Below, one piece after another: positions 46,618-55,981 of a DNA stretch of 64,000 bases (its first letter is position 1; the number at the start of each line of letters is the position of its first letter). The translations under genes were made by a program, and so were the position numbers. The DNA comes from DATBLY01 sp963705545. GTDB taxonomy: Bacteria > Actinomycetota > UBA4738 > HRBIN12. Under the pieces are notes generated by a model that was given only the letters and a program-made list of their open reading frames with translations, did not search any database and was not told the DNA's origin. Where the stretch lies: contig CAVPJX010000001.1 in NCBI GenBank assembly GCA_963705545.1, positions 1,302,001 through 1,366,000 of the forward strand, read 5' to 3'.

Positions 46618-48670
46618 TCAGGAGCAGGAAGGCACGGCCTTCAGTTCGGCGGCCACCGCGTCGATCGTCGCCGCGACCTCGGTCACGCGATCGCGGTAGA
46701 CGCCGAGCGCGTCGCGTCGAGCGGTCCGGAGCTCCCGGAGCCAGCCCGTGGGGTCGGTCGGGCCACCCGAGCCCGCCTTCCCGAGCGCTCGATACACCGC
46801 GAACAGGTCGAGCGGCTCGGAGAGCTGACCCTGAGCGCCCCATGAGATGTGCTCGTAGTCCGGGTCGTGGTGGAGCTGTTCGACGTCGAACGACGCACGG
46901 CTCAGGATCGCCGCGAGCCCGTTCAGGTCCACGGCCCCGACGGCTCGCTGGGCCGCGGCCCAGCGGTCGTGACGGATCCCAGCGATCGCGGCCCCCAGCA
47001 TCGCCAGGTCCCACTGCGATTGTTCATGCGGGTAGATCGTGTCGTCCAGGAAGGACAGGGCGGTGAACCCGTCGAGCGAGACGCGCAGGGCTTCCCGCTC
47101 GTGGCCGAACGCGCAGGACGATCCCGGCGCCCTCTTCGCCGCGCGCCACGCCGAGACGAGGCGGTCGACGGCGGTCGATACGGCCTCAGCATCGGCACCG
47201 TAGGCCCGCATCGTCGCCGCGTCGAGGTGTCGCCGAAGGTGCCGGATCCGCGTCCCGAAGTCGTACGGCGCGAGCGCACCGTCCAGATCGAGCGCGACCC
47301 GTGACTCGGCCTGCAGGACCGGCAGGAGCGACGGGAAGTCGAGGGTGTCGATCGCGTCGTAGTCCGTGTGGTAGCGCGACCAGTAGGACGGGCCGGATGC
47401 CCCGAACGTGATCGCCGGCGCGCCCTCCGCGGTGTACGTGAAGTTGTCCTGCCACGCGTACACCTCGGAAAGACCGAACCCGTCGATCAGCCCGTCGGCC
47501 TGGCTCTCGCCGAGCGAGGTCCGCGACGAACGTCCGGAGCTCCCGGGGCAAGCTCGCGCTCAGCCGGTAGGGCGGCGAGTGGACCTCCCAGTTCAGGATC
47601 GCGACCGCATCGGACTGCCACTCCGTATGAGAGACGGTGATGCGATGGAACGCTCCCTGGAGCCAGTCGTAGTACGCATCCGCGAGGCCGTACTCCTCCC
47701 CCGTCACGGGTGCGAAGATCCACGTGTACGCGGGTCGGTATCCGCTCTCGACGACGGCCTTGGCGAGCGCCAGCACCATCCCGACCGAGACCGAGTCGTC
47801 GGCCGCCGACGTGAACCACGCGTCGTGATGCGCCGTGAACACGATCGCCCGGTCCGGGTACACCGACCCGGTGATCCGGCCGATCGCCTGATGCGCGGTC
47901 GCATCGAGGAGGTTCTCGGCGTCCACCGTGACCGTCGCGTCCACGCGACCGGCGTCGAGCGCGCGCGTCAGCTTCGCGGCCGAGCGCTTGCTGATGATCG
48001 CGAGCGGCGCGCAGAGCGTCGTGCTGCACTCGCCGTCGTTGCTGCCCAGCGCGCGGCCATCGCCCGCCGAGTACCAGGCGTGGTCGGGCGCCGACGCCAT
48101 GATCACGGCCGCCGCGCCGTGGACCGTCGCCTCGTACGCGATGTAGTTCGGCCACATCCCGAGCGAGTCGTAGTCCCAGCGGGCGAACACGATCTTGCCC
48201 TCGACGTCGAGCCCGCGGTACTCGCGCGGCGGTGCCGTAGCCCGACCGGAACGACCTGGCCCGGTGACGCCCACCGGCCGGCGTCCCGGGCACCCCGCCG
48301 TTCGAGGACGCCGCGAACGTCGCGTCGAGACCGACGCCGCGCGACCCGCACCGAGCCACCCTCGAACCGCCACCCGTCCCCGGTGAACGTCTCGACGGCG
48401 ACGTCCTCCAGCCCGATCGCCGACATCTCGCCGGCGATGTACTCGGCGGTCTCGTTCGTCCTCGGGCGTCCCGAGCACGCGGAACCCGAGCGGCGACGAG
48501 CCGATCGTGCCGAGGTGGCGGGTGACCTCCTCGACGTAGCCCATGTCCAGGTGCTGGAGCGGGTCGCCCTGCGCGGACGCGACGCCCTGCGGCACGCCGC
48601 CCGCGGCGATCGAGAGGGCCAGCATCGACGCCACCATCGCGCCGAGCCGGGTCCGGGTCCGTGCCGTCAT
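46618..48670 (-). CDS. Secreted M28-family zinc peptidase with PA domain (frame breaks)
   Basis: About 680 residues. Signal peptide AMVASMLALSIAAGGVPQGV. A protease-associated domain (EGKIVFARWDYDSLGM; HGAAAVIMASAP) is inserted before the M28 core. Zinc ligands and catalytic residues: VFTAHHDAW (His), SAADDSVSVG (bridging Asp), VTGEEYGLAD (Glu-Glu), and SRYHTDYDAIDT (His). The C-terminal helical part resembles the glutamate-carboxypeptidase/transferrin-receptor dimer domain. Breaks at about 48459, 48330, 48265, 48235 and 47520 are each mended by one base. The ATG at 48670 overlaps the stop of the TetR gene (ATGA). Probably an exported amino- or carboxypeptidase. Confidence 0.8.
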
Positions 48671-49383
48671 CGTGTCCTCCTGCTTCGGTCGGGGGTCGCG
48701 GTCAGGCGCTGCAGCGCATCCAGGATCAGCTCGAGGCCGAACCGGAAGGCGGCCTCGTCGTCCTGGTACAGGTGCGGGGCGGCGGCGACGGCGTGCGGGA
48801 AGTCGTCGGCCGGCAGCATCGCGAAGCTCGCGCGCCACGCCAGGTCGACCTCGTCGCCGACCTGCGCGTCCAGGCTGGACGCGCCCGCCGTGTAGTTCTC
48901 CAGGACTTGGAAGGCGAGCGCGGCCCGCGCCGGGTCCAGGCCGGCGTCCGCGAGCGCGGCGAGCACCACCTCGGCGATCCGCTGGTTGTTCGCGAGCGGG
49001 TCGGGCGAGGTGGCGAGCACGGGCGCGAGGGCGGGATGGCTGAGGTAGACACGGCGAGCCCGGAGGCTCACCTCCGTCAGGTCCCGCCGCCACGCCCCCT
49101 CGGGGCGGAAGCCCTCGAGGACGCGCCCGAGCAGGCGGTCGGCCACGGCCGTCAGGAGCTCCTCCTTGCTCCGGAAGTGCCGGTACATCGCGGTCGGGTC
49201 GACCCCGAGGTCGGCTCCCAGCCGACGCAGGGTGACGGCCTCGAGCCCCTCGCGGTCGGCGAGCGCGATGCACGCGTCGACGATCGTGTCGGGACGGAGC
49301 CGGCCGGGTGGGCGCGCGCCGTCGGAGGTCCGCTTCCGCGCGCTCGCGGCGGTCGTGCCGGGGCTCGCCTGCCGGGAAGGCAT
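48667..49383 (-). CDS. TetR/AcrR family regulator
   Basis: 238 residues. The N-terminal HTH, TIVDACIALADREGLEAVTL then LGVDPTAMYRHFRSKEELLT, is a standard TetR DNA-binding domain. The ligand domain (LDPARAALAFQVLENYTAGA) resembles TetR_C_1 members. Its stop overlaps the start of the M28 peptidase, so it probably regulates its own operon with that peptidase. Candidate operator arms occur at 49414-49444. Confidence 0.9.
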   Translation of the reverse strand: MPSRQASPGTTAASARKRTSDGARPPGRLRPDTIVDACIALADREGLEAVTLRRLGADLGVDPTAMYRHFRSKEELLTAVADRLLGRVLEGFRPEGAWRRDLTEVSLRARRVYLSHPALAPVLATSPDPLANNQRIAEVVLAALADAGLDPARAALAFQVLENYTAGASSLDAQVGDEVDLAWRASFAMLPADDFPHAVAAAPHLYQDDEAAFRFGLELILDALQRLTATPDRSRRTR

Positions 49384-49413
49384 GTCGGCGCATCCTGCCA
49401 GGGAGGTCGCTGG

Positions 49414-49444
49414 GTGTCAACAGCGATGACAACACCGGTGACAC
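49414..49444 (-). promoter_or_regulatory. Candidate TetR operator/promoter
   Basis: GTGTCA (49414-49419) and TGACAC (49439-49444) are inverted arms; a further TGACA lies between. On the minus strand TTGTCA and TTGACA are possible -35 boxes. It lies 31-61 nt upstream of the TetR ATG. The regulator-site link is inferred. Confidence 0.4.
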
Positions 49445-49517
49445 GCTCGGCGGGAGGATGGACCGGGGCAGGCGGCAGGGGCGGCCCGGAGGGTCGCCCC
49501 TGCCGCCGGTGGTGGGG

Positions 49518-49760
49518 TCAGCTGTCGGTCGCGGTCGCGGCGGCACCGCTCGTCGCGTCGCCGCTCGCGCTCGCGTCCTCGTCGGGACACGGCGGCCGAC
49601 TCTCGTCCGACCCGGTCGCGCCGCTCGAACCGCTCGAACCGGCGCTCGCGCTCGGCGTGGACGACTGTGCCAGCGCGGCGCCGGCTCCGACCGTCCCGAC
49701 CGACAGGGCCGCGGCGGTGAGGCCGAGACCCAGCATCGCCTTGCGGATCCTCGGGGTCAT
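49518..49760 (-). CDS. Small secreted Ser/Ala-rich protein
   Basis: 80 residues. MTPRIRKAMLGLGLTAAALS is a signal peptide with cleavage near GAALAQS. The mature part is low-complexity Ser/Ala/Gly/Asp with one Cys (RPPCPDEDASAS). A strong Shine-Dalgarno (AGGAGGTGA) precedes the ATG, which supports translation. No family recognised; perhaps a cell-wall or matrix peptide. Confidence 0.7.
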   Translation of the reverse strand: MTPRIRKAMLGLGLTAAALSVGTVGAGAALAQSSTPSASAGSSGSSGATGSDESRPPCPDEDASASGDATSGAAATATDS

Positions 49761-49882
49761 GTTCGTCACCTCCTCTCGTTCCCTCGTCCGGGCCAGCAGA
49801 CCAACCCGATCCGAGGATCCGGCGAGCCCCGGCCGAGGATCGGCCGGGGGTCGGCTGAGGAGATGCGGGGCCAGGGGGAGGG

Positions 49883-51007
49883 TCAGGCGGCGCCGATCCG
49901 CACCACCGAGCGGATCACCTCGCCCGCGAGCATCGCCCGGAACGCCTCGCGGAGATCGTCGTCCGTGAGCCCGAGCTCGCGCGTGACCATCCGCCTCAGG
50001 TCGAGCCGGCCGTCGACCGCCCACCCGATCCAGGTCGCGAAGTCCTCGGGCAGCGGATCGCCGCCGTCGGTCACCAGGAGCGCGATCTTGCGGGCGTAGG
50101 CTCCCCCGCCCTCGCGGCTCCACGCGAGCGTCACGTCGCTCTCGGGCGGCGGGACGCCGATCGCGACCGCGGTCCCGGCGCGAGCGAGCATCCCGACGGC
50201 CTGGCCGACGACGCCCGGCACGCCGGTCGCCTCGAAGGCGACGTCGACGCCGACGCCGTCGGTCAGCCCGCGGACCGCGGCCACCGGGTCGCCGGCCGAG
50301 GCGTCGACGACGTCGGTCGCGCCGAACGTGCGGGCGACCTCGAGCTTGGCCGGCACCCGGTCGACGGCGATCGTCCGTTCCGCGCCCGCGATCCGGGCGC
50401 CCTGCAGCGCCGCGAGGCCGATCCCGCCGAGCCCGATCACCGCCACCGTCGACCCGGGCCGCACGTCCGCCGTGTTCACGGCCGCGCCGACCCCCGTCGA
50501 CGACACCGCAGCCCAGCAGGCAGAGGCTCGACGAGGTCCGCGCCGGCGGGAACGCGGGATCGCCTGCGCCGCGTGCACCACCGTGTGCGAGGCGAGCGTG
50601 CCGAGCGACAGCGTCCCTTCCAGCGGCGTGCCGTCGGCGCGCCGGACGCGCGGCGGCTGCGTCCACGCGTGCTCGCACTTCCGCGGCAACCCGTGCGTGC
50701 AGGGGCGGCAGGTCCCGCACGGGACCGCCCAGGCGAGCAGGACCGGGTCGCCGGCCGCGACGTGCGTGACGCCCTCACCGACGTCGTCGACGACGCCGGC
50801 GCCCTCGTGGCCCAGGAGCATCGGGAACGGCGCGCCCCAGTTCCCGTGCTCGATCGCCCAGACGTCGCTGTGACAGACGCCGCTCGCGACGATGCGCACG
50901 AGCACCTCGCCGGGCCCTGGTCGGTCCACGACGATCGGCTCGACCCGGACGGTCGCGCCGGCCTCGCCGACGACCGCCCCGACCGCGTCGACCGGCGTCT
51001 GGGTCAC
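49883..51007 (-). CDS. Zinc-containing alcohol dehydrogenase (class III-type MDR; compensating frame breaks)
   Basis: About 374 residues, GTG start (VTQTPVDAVGAVVGEAG). Catalytic zinc: ASGVCHSDVWAI, LGHEGAGVVD. Structural zinc Cys in PCGTCRPC and RKCEH. Coenzyme motif VAVIGLGGIGLAALQGA. It resembles the formaldehyde/mycothiol-dependent and aryl-alcohol dehydrogenase branch. The frame is disturbed only between about 50555 and 50510. The mended sequence there reads IPVPAGADLVE and LLGCGVSTGVGAAVN, the family's conserved coenzyme loop; the outer frame is then unchanged. Divergent from the following cyclase gene. Confidence 0.85.
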   Translation of the reverse strand: MTQTPVDAVGAVVGEAGATVRVEPIVVDRPGPGEVLVRIVASGVCHSDVWAIEHGNWGAPFPMLLGHEGAGVVDDVGEGVTHVAAGDPVLLAWAVPCGTCRPCTHGLPRKCEHAWTQPPRVRRADGTPLEGTLSLGTLASHTVVHAAQAIPRSRRRGPRRASACWAAVSSTGVGAAVNTADVRPGSTVAVIGLGGIGLAALQGARIAGAERTIAVDRVPAKLEVARTFGATDVVDASAGDPVAAVRGLTDGVGVDVAFEATGVPGVVGQAVGMLARAGTAVAIGVPPPESDVTLAWSREGGGAYARKIALLVTDGGDPLPEDFATWIGWAVDGRLDLRRMVTRELGLTDDDLREAFRAMLAGEVIRSVVRIGAA

Positions 51008-51214
51008 GCGACGGACCCTACGCGAGCTGCCGAGGTCTGTCGCACCCGCCGGATACCCTCGCGCGATCGGCGATCCTTCGAGGAGGCGATGGCGCTGCTC
51101 GGCCACGCCCGGCTGGCCGGCGAGGACGACGCCCGGGCGCGTGGCGAAAGGCTCCTCGCGTCGCTCGGGTCGGGGTCCCTAGCTCCCGACTCGCGCCGGC
51201 CACCCCGCGGCGCC

Positions 51215-51220
51215 TACCCT
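51215..51220 (+). promoter_or_regulatory. Leaderless-type -10 (TACCCT)
   Basis: TACCCT ends 6 nt before the ATG at 51227; no Shine-Dalgarno. Confidence 0.5.
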
Positions 51221-51226
51221 GCCGCC

Positions 51227-54200
51227 ATGCCTGCCTGCTCGGTCTGCGGCGCGTCGAACCCGGAGGGCTCGCGGTTCTGCAACGCGTGCGGCGCGAAGCT
51301 CGCGGAAGCGGCCGATGAGCGCTCGGGTGAGCGTCGCGTCGTGACGATGCTGTTCTGCGACGTCCGCGGCTCGACGGCGATGGCGGAGACGCTCGACGCC
51401 GAGGCGTGGACCGACATCATGAACTCGGCGTACGAGCTCCTGATCGAACCCGTCGTGCGCCACGAGGGCACCGTCGCGCGCCTGATGGGCGACGCGATCC
51501 TCGCGTTCTTCGGCGCTCCGACCGCGCACGAGGACGACCCGCAGCGAGCCGTGATGTCGGGTCTCGAGATCGTCTCGGCGATCGCGCCGCTCAAGGAACG
51601 GCTGAAGGCGGAGCGAGGGCTCGACCTCGACGTCCGGGTCGGCATCAACACCGGACCGGTCGTCGTCGGCCAGGTCGGCTCGGACCTCCGTTCCGAGTAC
51701 ACGGCGATGGGCGACGCGGTGAACGTCGCCGCCCGGATGGAGCAGACGGCCGAGCCCGGAACGGTCCAGATCACCGAGGACACGTACCGGCTCGTCGCGG
51801 ACCTGTTCGACGTCGAGGACCTCGGGCGCATCGAGGTGAAGGGCAAGCGCGAGCCCCTGCCGGCGTACCGCGTCCGCGGGCGGCTCGCGGCGCCGTGGCG
51901 GGTGCGCGCGGGACGGACGCTCGAGACCCCGCTCGTCGGCCGCGAGCGCGAGCTCGAGCGCGTGCGCTCGGCGCTCGAGCGCACCGGTCAAGGGGTCGGC
52001 ACCGTGGTGCTCCTCGTCGGTGAGCCCGGCATCGGCAAGAGCCGGCTCGTCGAGGAGGCGGACGCGATCTGGGCCGAGCTCGAACCGGAGGACGACCGGC
52101 GGTGGGACCGCTGGTATTGCGTGCCGTACGACGCCATGCAGCCGTATGCGCAGTATCGGCGTCTGATCCGCGAGCGAGCTGGGATCGACGAGCGCGATCC
52201 ACCGGACGTCGCGCGCTCGAAGATCGCGGCGTTGATGGGCGCGCTCGCGCACGAGGACTTCCGCGAGCAGAGCGAGCGGGTGACCCGCGCGCTGCTCGGT
52301 GTCGAGCTCGAGGACGAGGAGCCGCTCGAGGGCGAAGCGTTCCAGCGCGCCGCGACCGAGCTCGTCGTGGGTGCGACGCTCGTGCACGGCGGCCGGCACC
52401 TGATCGTCTTCGAGGACCTGCATTGGTGCGACCAGGCGTCGCTCGACCTCGTCCGCGCGACGACCGCGCTCGTCGCCGAGCAGCCGTACGTGGTCGTGGC
52501 GACGTTCCGCCCCGATCCGAACGCCGTCTCATGGGGCTTCAAGGAGTGGCTCGAGCGCGAGCTGGCGGATCGCACCGAGACGATCGCCCTCGAGCCGCTC
52601 GACGGACGCGAGAGCGAGCGGCTGATCGACGAGCTCCTGCCCGGCGCCGAGCTGCCGCCTGAGCTCCGCGACCGGATCCTCGAGCGCACCGAGGGCAACC
52701 CGCTGTTCGTGCAGGAGGTCGTCCGCTCGCTCGTCGACGCGGGTGCGCTCGAACGCGCGGGCGAGGTCCTGCGCCTGACCGACGACACCGCCGTCGGCTC
52801 TATCCCGAACACGGTGCAGAGCCTGATCATGGTCGGGTTCGACCGGTTGCCCGAACGCACCCGGCGCACGCTCCAGACCGCCGCCGTGATCGGGCGGACG
52901 TTCGACGAGGACGTGCTTCGGTCGGTGATCGGGGACGGCGAGGTCGGCGGCGACCTGCGCGAGCTCGAGCGGCGCGACCTGATCCGCGCCGTCACGGGAT
53001 CGCCCGGCGAGTACACGTTCCGACACGCGCTCACGCAGGAGGCGGCGTACGACTCGCTGCTCGTGAAACACCGCCGCGAGATCCACCACCGGGTCGCGGA
53101 GGGGATCGAGGCCGGCAGCGCCGACCGGCTCGCCGACGTCGCCGCGCTGCTCGTGCACCACTACGTGGAGGCGGGGGACGACGAAGCGACCCTCCGCTTC
53201 GCGCTGCTCGCGGGCGAGACGGCGCGACGGCTGTACGCCAACAGCGAGGCGGCGGCGCACTACCGGACGGCGATCGACGCGGGCGCTCCGGCTCGGTGCC
53301 GACTCCGAGGTGCTGCGATCGGCGTTCGGCGAACGGGGCGGGTCGCTCGAGGTCGCGGGCCGTCATCACGAGGCGGTGGCGGAGTACGAGGAGATGCGCA
53401 AGATCGCGCGCGAGCGCGGTGACGAGGCGATGGAGCTCGACGCGAACATGGCGCTCGCGCTGCTGTACGGAACCCCCTCGCCGCTGTTCGACCCCGAGGT
53501 CGGACGGGAGCTCTCCGAGGAGAACGCCGTCGTGGCGCGGCGCCTCGGTGACCGGGCGGCCGAGGCGCGTGCGCTCTGGAACGTCGTCGTCTCGAACATC
53601 TACGGGAACGGCGACGACGACCGCGCGGTCGAGGCCGGCGAGGCGTCGCTCGCGATCGCGCGGGAGCTGGGCGCGCGCGAGCAGGTCGCGTTCACGCTCC
53701 AGGACGTCTCGCGCACCGATATGAGCCGGGGCGACTTCCCGACCGCCTGGGAGCGGCTGTCCGAGGCGCGCGGCATCTGGGAGGAGCTCGGGAACGTCCC
53801 GATGCTCGGGGAGAACCTCACGGCCTCGAGCCTGATGCGGTTGATCCGGGGCGAGCACGCGAAGGCGATGGAGGAGGCGCGCCGGGCGTTCGCGATCTCC
53901 GAGGAGATCGGCAACCGCTGGGGCGCTTCGTACGCGCTCATCCCCGTCTACCGGATCGAGCTCGACCTCGGGCGGGTCGGCGACGCGATCGCGTCGATCG
54001 ACCGATCCCGCGAGCTCGGCGAGCAGGGTGGCTTCGCGTACGCCGCCGTCGAATCCCGAGCCGAGTTCGCCAGCGTGGTGGCCTGGGCCGGCGACGGCGA
54101 ACGGGCGCTCGCGCTCGCGGACGAGGCGTACGCGATCGCGCTCGAGCGGATCGCGCCGGGCGTCATGGTCGCCACCGTGGCTCGCGCCGAGGCGTTGCTC

Positions 54201-54707
54201 GCGCTCGGCGACCTCGAGGGAGCGCGGGAGGCGTTGGCGGGGTTCGACTCGGCGAAGCTGCCCGACATCCAACGATCGTTCACGGCCGCGGCGGCCGGGC
54301 TCACCCGCTCCCGGCTCGAGCTCGCGGCCGGCGCTCCGGCCGCCGCGGCCGGAGCCGCCGAGCCCCTCCTCGAGCGGCTCCGGGCGACCGGCGCCGAGAT
54401 CTTCGTCGCGGAGGCGCTCGCGACGCTCGCGAGGGCGCGGGTCGCCGCCGGCGAGCTCGACGACGCCGAACGCCTCGTCGGCGAGTCGCTCGAGCGCTCG
54501 AGCCGGCTGGGCGAGCGCCTGGCGCGATGGTCCGCGCTCGAGGTCCTCGCCGAGATCCGCGATCGGCGCGGAGACGCCGACGGCGCCGCCGATGCTCGGC
54601 GCGAGATCCGTGCGATCGCCGACGAGGTGACACGCGACATCGACGACGATGCCCTCCGGCGCGGCTTCGCCGCGCGAGCTGCGGCGGCCGGCGGCTCGAC
54701 GAGATGA
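51227..54707 (+). CDS. Zinc-ribbon / class III cyclase / AAA-type ATPase / TPR protein (frame break near 53.28 kb)
   Basis: About 1159 residues. One zinc ribbon (CSVCGASNPEGSRFCNACGA) leads a cyclase domain with metal D45 (MLFCDVRGST) and D89 (MGDAILAFFG) and transition-state N166 and R170 (MGDAVNVAAR), so it should be active. The ATPase has Walker A GEPGIGKS (about 265-272) and Walker B IVFEDLHWCDQAS. TPR helices extend to the stop. The frame changes in the GGG at 53280-53282; removing one G gives ALRLGADSEVLRSAFGERGG. Leaderless-type promoter. Sister of the protein at 685 kb-scale position 0.7 kb: same length and order, but with one rather than two zinc ribbons. Confidence 0.85.
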
Positions 54708-54819
54708 ACCTTGCGCGCGTCGAGTACCACTTCTCGGACCTGTTGAGCGTTCTCGAGTCAGGTCGTGACGCCCAAGGGTGGACGCAGGAGTGGATCGAGG
54801 CGATGTCGGCCACACCGCC

Positions 54820-54825
54820 TAGGGT
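54820..54825 (+). promoter_or_regulatory. Leaderless-type -10 (TAGGGT) for DUF192 gene
   Basis: TAGGGT ends 7 nt before a GTG at 54833 that is in frame with the DUF192 domain. Confidence 0.4.
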
Positions 54826-54832
54826 TCGAGCG

Positions 54833-55273
54833 GTGCGGACCATGGTGGTAGCCACCCAGCGTCAGCGCGCGTTCGACGCAGAGATCCCTCGGACGCATCG
54901 CGAGCTGGCCGGACCCCGCGGGACCGCGCTCGTCGAGGTCCCGACGACGCGACGGGAACGGGCGCGGGGCCTCCGCCGACGCGCGGGCCTGGCGCCCGGC
55001 ACCGGCCTGCTGCTCGAGCGCTGCCGGTCGGTCCACACGATCGGGATGCGCTTCCCGATCGCCGTGGCGTTCCTGGACCGCGATCTCATGGTGCTCGAGG
55101 TCCGGCGGGTCCCCGCCGGCAGGCTGCTGCGGCCGCGCTGGCGCTCCCGGCACGTCCTGGAGCTGCCGATCGGCGCCGACGTGCGCGTCGGGGACCGGTT
55201 CAGCCGCTCGGCGGCTCGCGGACCGCGTACCACTCCCGGTGCTCGGCGCACCGGCCGTCCGCCGCGAACGTGA
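54833..55273 (+). CDS. DUF192 family protein
   Basis: About 146 residues. The DUF192 core is TALVEVPTTRRERARGLRRR, then SVHTIGMRFPIAVAFLDRDL and RHVLELPIGADVRVGDRF. The fold is a small beta-barrel often found exported or next to membrane proteins; function unknown. The start is placed at the GTG after TAGGGT. The same frame is also open from the ATG at 54704, which overlaps the cyclase stop, so a longer form (MNLARVEYHFSDLLSV...) cannot be excluded. The last 24 codons overlap the convergent SnoaL-like gene. Confidence 0.7.
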   Translation: MRTMVVATQRQRAFDAEIPRTHRELAGPRGTALVEVPTTRRERARGLRRRAGLAPGTGLLLERCRSVHTIGMRFPIAVAFLDRDLMVLEVRRVPAGRLLRPRWRSRHVLELPIGADVRVGDRFSRSAARGPRTTPGARRTGRPPRT

Positions 55274-55574
55274 GCAGCAGGAGCCCGTCCCACTCGCGGA
55301 CCGCGGCTCGCCCTCGTTCCGGGCGCGGACGTGCCAGTGCGCGACGACCACGTCGCCGTCGACCGCCAGCACCTCCGAGGCGTGCTCGACGTCCTCCTGG
55401 CGCCCGCTCGTCCAGCGGCGGACGATCTCGTCGCGCCCGACCCACGGCTCGGCGAACGGCGACACGGCGTAGACGGCGTCCTCGGTGAACAGCGCGCGCG
55501 ACGTCGTCGGGGTCGTTCGAGACCCACGCGGCGAAGTAGCGGTCGAGCCACGCTCGGGCGGCGGAGCGATCCAT
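55200..55574 (-). CDS. SnoaL-like protein (two frame breaks)
   Basis: About 124 residues after mending: MDRSAARAWLDRYFAAWVSN, then LFTEDAVYAVSPFAEPWVG and VLAVDGDVVVAHWHVRA, ending DGLLLLTFAADGRCAEHREW. This is an NTF2-like/SnoaL fold with the usual conserved Asp and Trp positions. Breaks near 55497 and 55303 compensate each other. It lies just upstream of the tRNA cluster on the opposite strand. Confidence 0.7.
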   Translation of the reverse strand: MDRSAARAWLDRYFAAWVSNDPDDVARAVHRGRRLRRVAVRRAVGRARRDRPPLDERAPGGRRARLGGAGGRRRRGRRALARPRPERGRAAVREWDGLLLLTFAADGRCAEHREWYAVREPPSG

Positions 55575-55669
55575 GACGAGGGACGATAGCCGCTGGTGAG
55601 AGGCGCTCCGGGCCGCCCAGCTATACTCTCCCGGCGTCTCCCGAGGTCGTACGATGACCGGGACCTCGA

Positions 55670-55742
55670 GCCCCCATCGTCTAGCGGCCTAGGACACCGC
55701 CCTTTCAAGGCGGCGGCACGGGTTCGAATCCCGTTGGGGGCA
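55670..55742 (+). tRNA. tRNA-Glu (anticodon TTC)
   Basis: 73 nt: acceptor GCCCCCA/TGGGGGC, anticodon arm CCGCC-CTTTCAA-GGCGG, T-arm CGGG-TTCGAAT-CCCG, discriminator A. CCA not encoded. First of a Glu-Asp-Phe cluster; a TATACT hexamer about 43 nt upstream may be the promoter. Confidence 0.97.
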
Positions 55743-55769
55743 CGCGGTTGGCACCGTAACCACATATCT

Positions 55770-55844
55770 GCGGGTGTGGAGGAGTCCGGAGTCCTCACCG
55801 CCCTGTCAAGGCGGAGATCGCGGGATCGAAGCCCGTCACCCGCG
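55770..55844 (+). tRNA. tRNA-Asp (anticodon GTC)
   Basis: 75 nt: acceptor GCGGGTG/CACCCGC, D-arm GAGG/CCTC, anticodon arm CCGCC-CTGTCAA-GGCGG, T-arm GCGGG-ATCGAAG-CCCGT, discriminator G73 as expected for Asp. The T-loop starts with A rather than the near-universal T54, which is unusual. Confidence 0.93.
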
Positions 55845-55886
55845 CGAGAGCCGTCACCGAGCGAGCGTCGCTCGCGGCGACCTCAC

Positions 55887-55962
55887 GGCCAGGTAGCTCA
55901 GATGGCAGAGCACGCGGCTGAAAACCGCGGTGTCGGCAGTTCGATTCTGCCCCTGGCCACCA
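55887..55962 (+). tRNA. tRNA-Phe (anticodon GAA)
   Basis: Acceptor GGCCAGG/CCTGGCC, D-arm GCTC/GAGC, anticodon arm CGCGG-CTGAAAA-CCGCG, T-arm GGCAG-TTCGATT-CTGCC, discriminator A. The genome encodes CCA at the 3' end, unlike the two tRNAs before it. Confidence 0.97.
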
Positions 55963-55981
55963 TCGCCGCGCGAGCGCCGGG

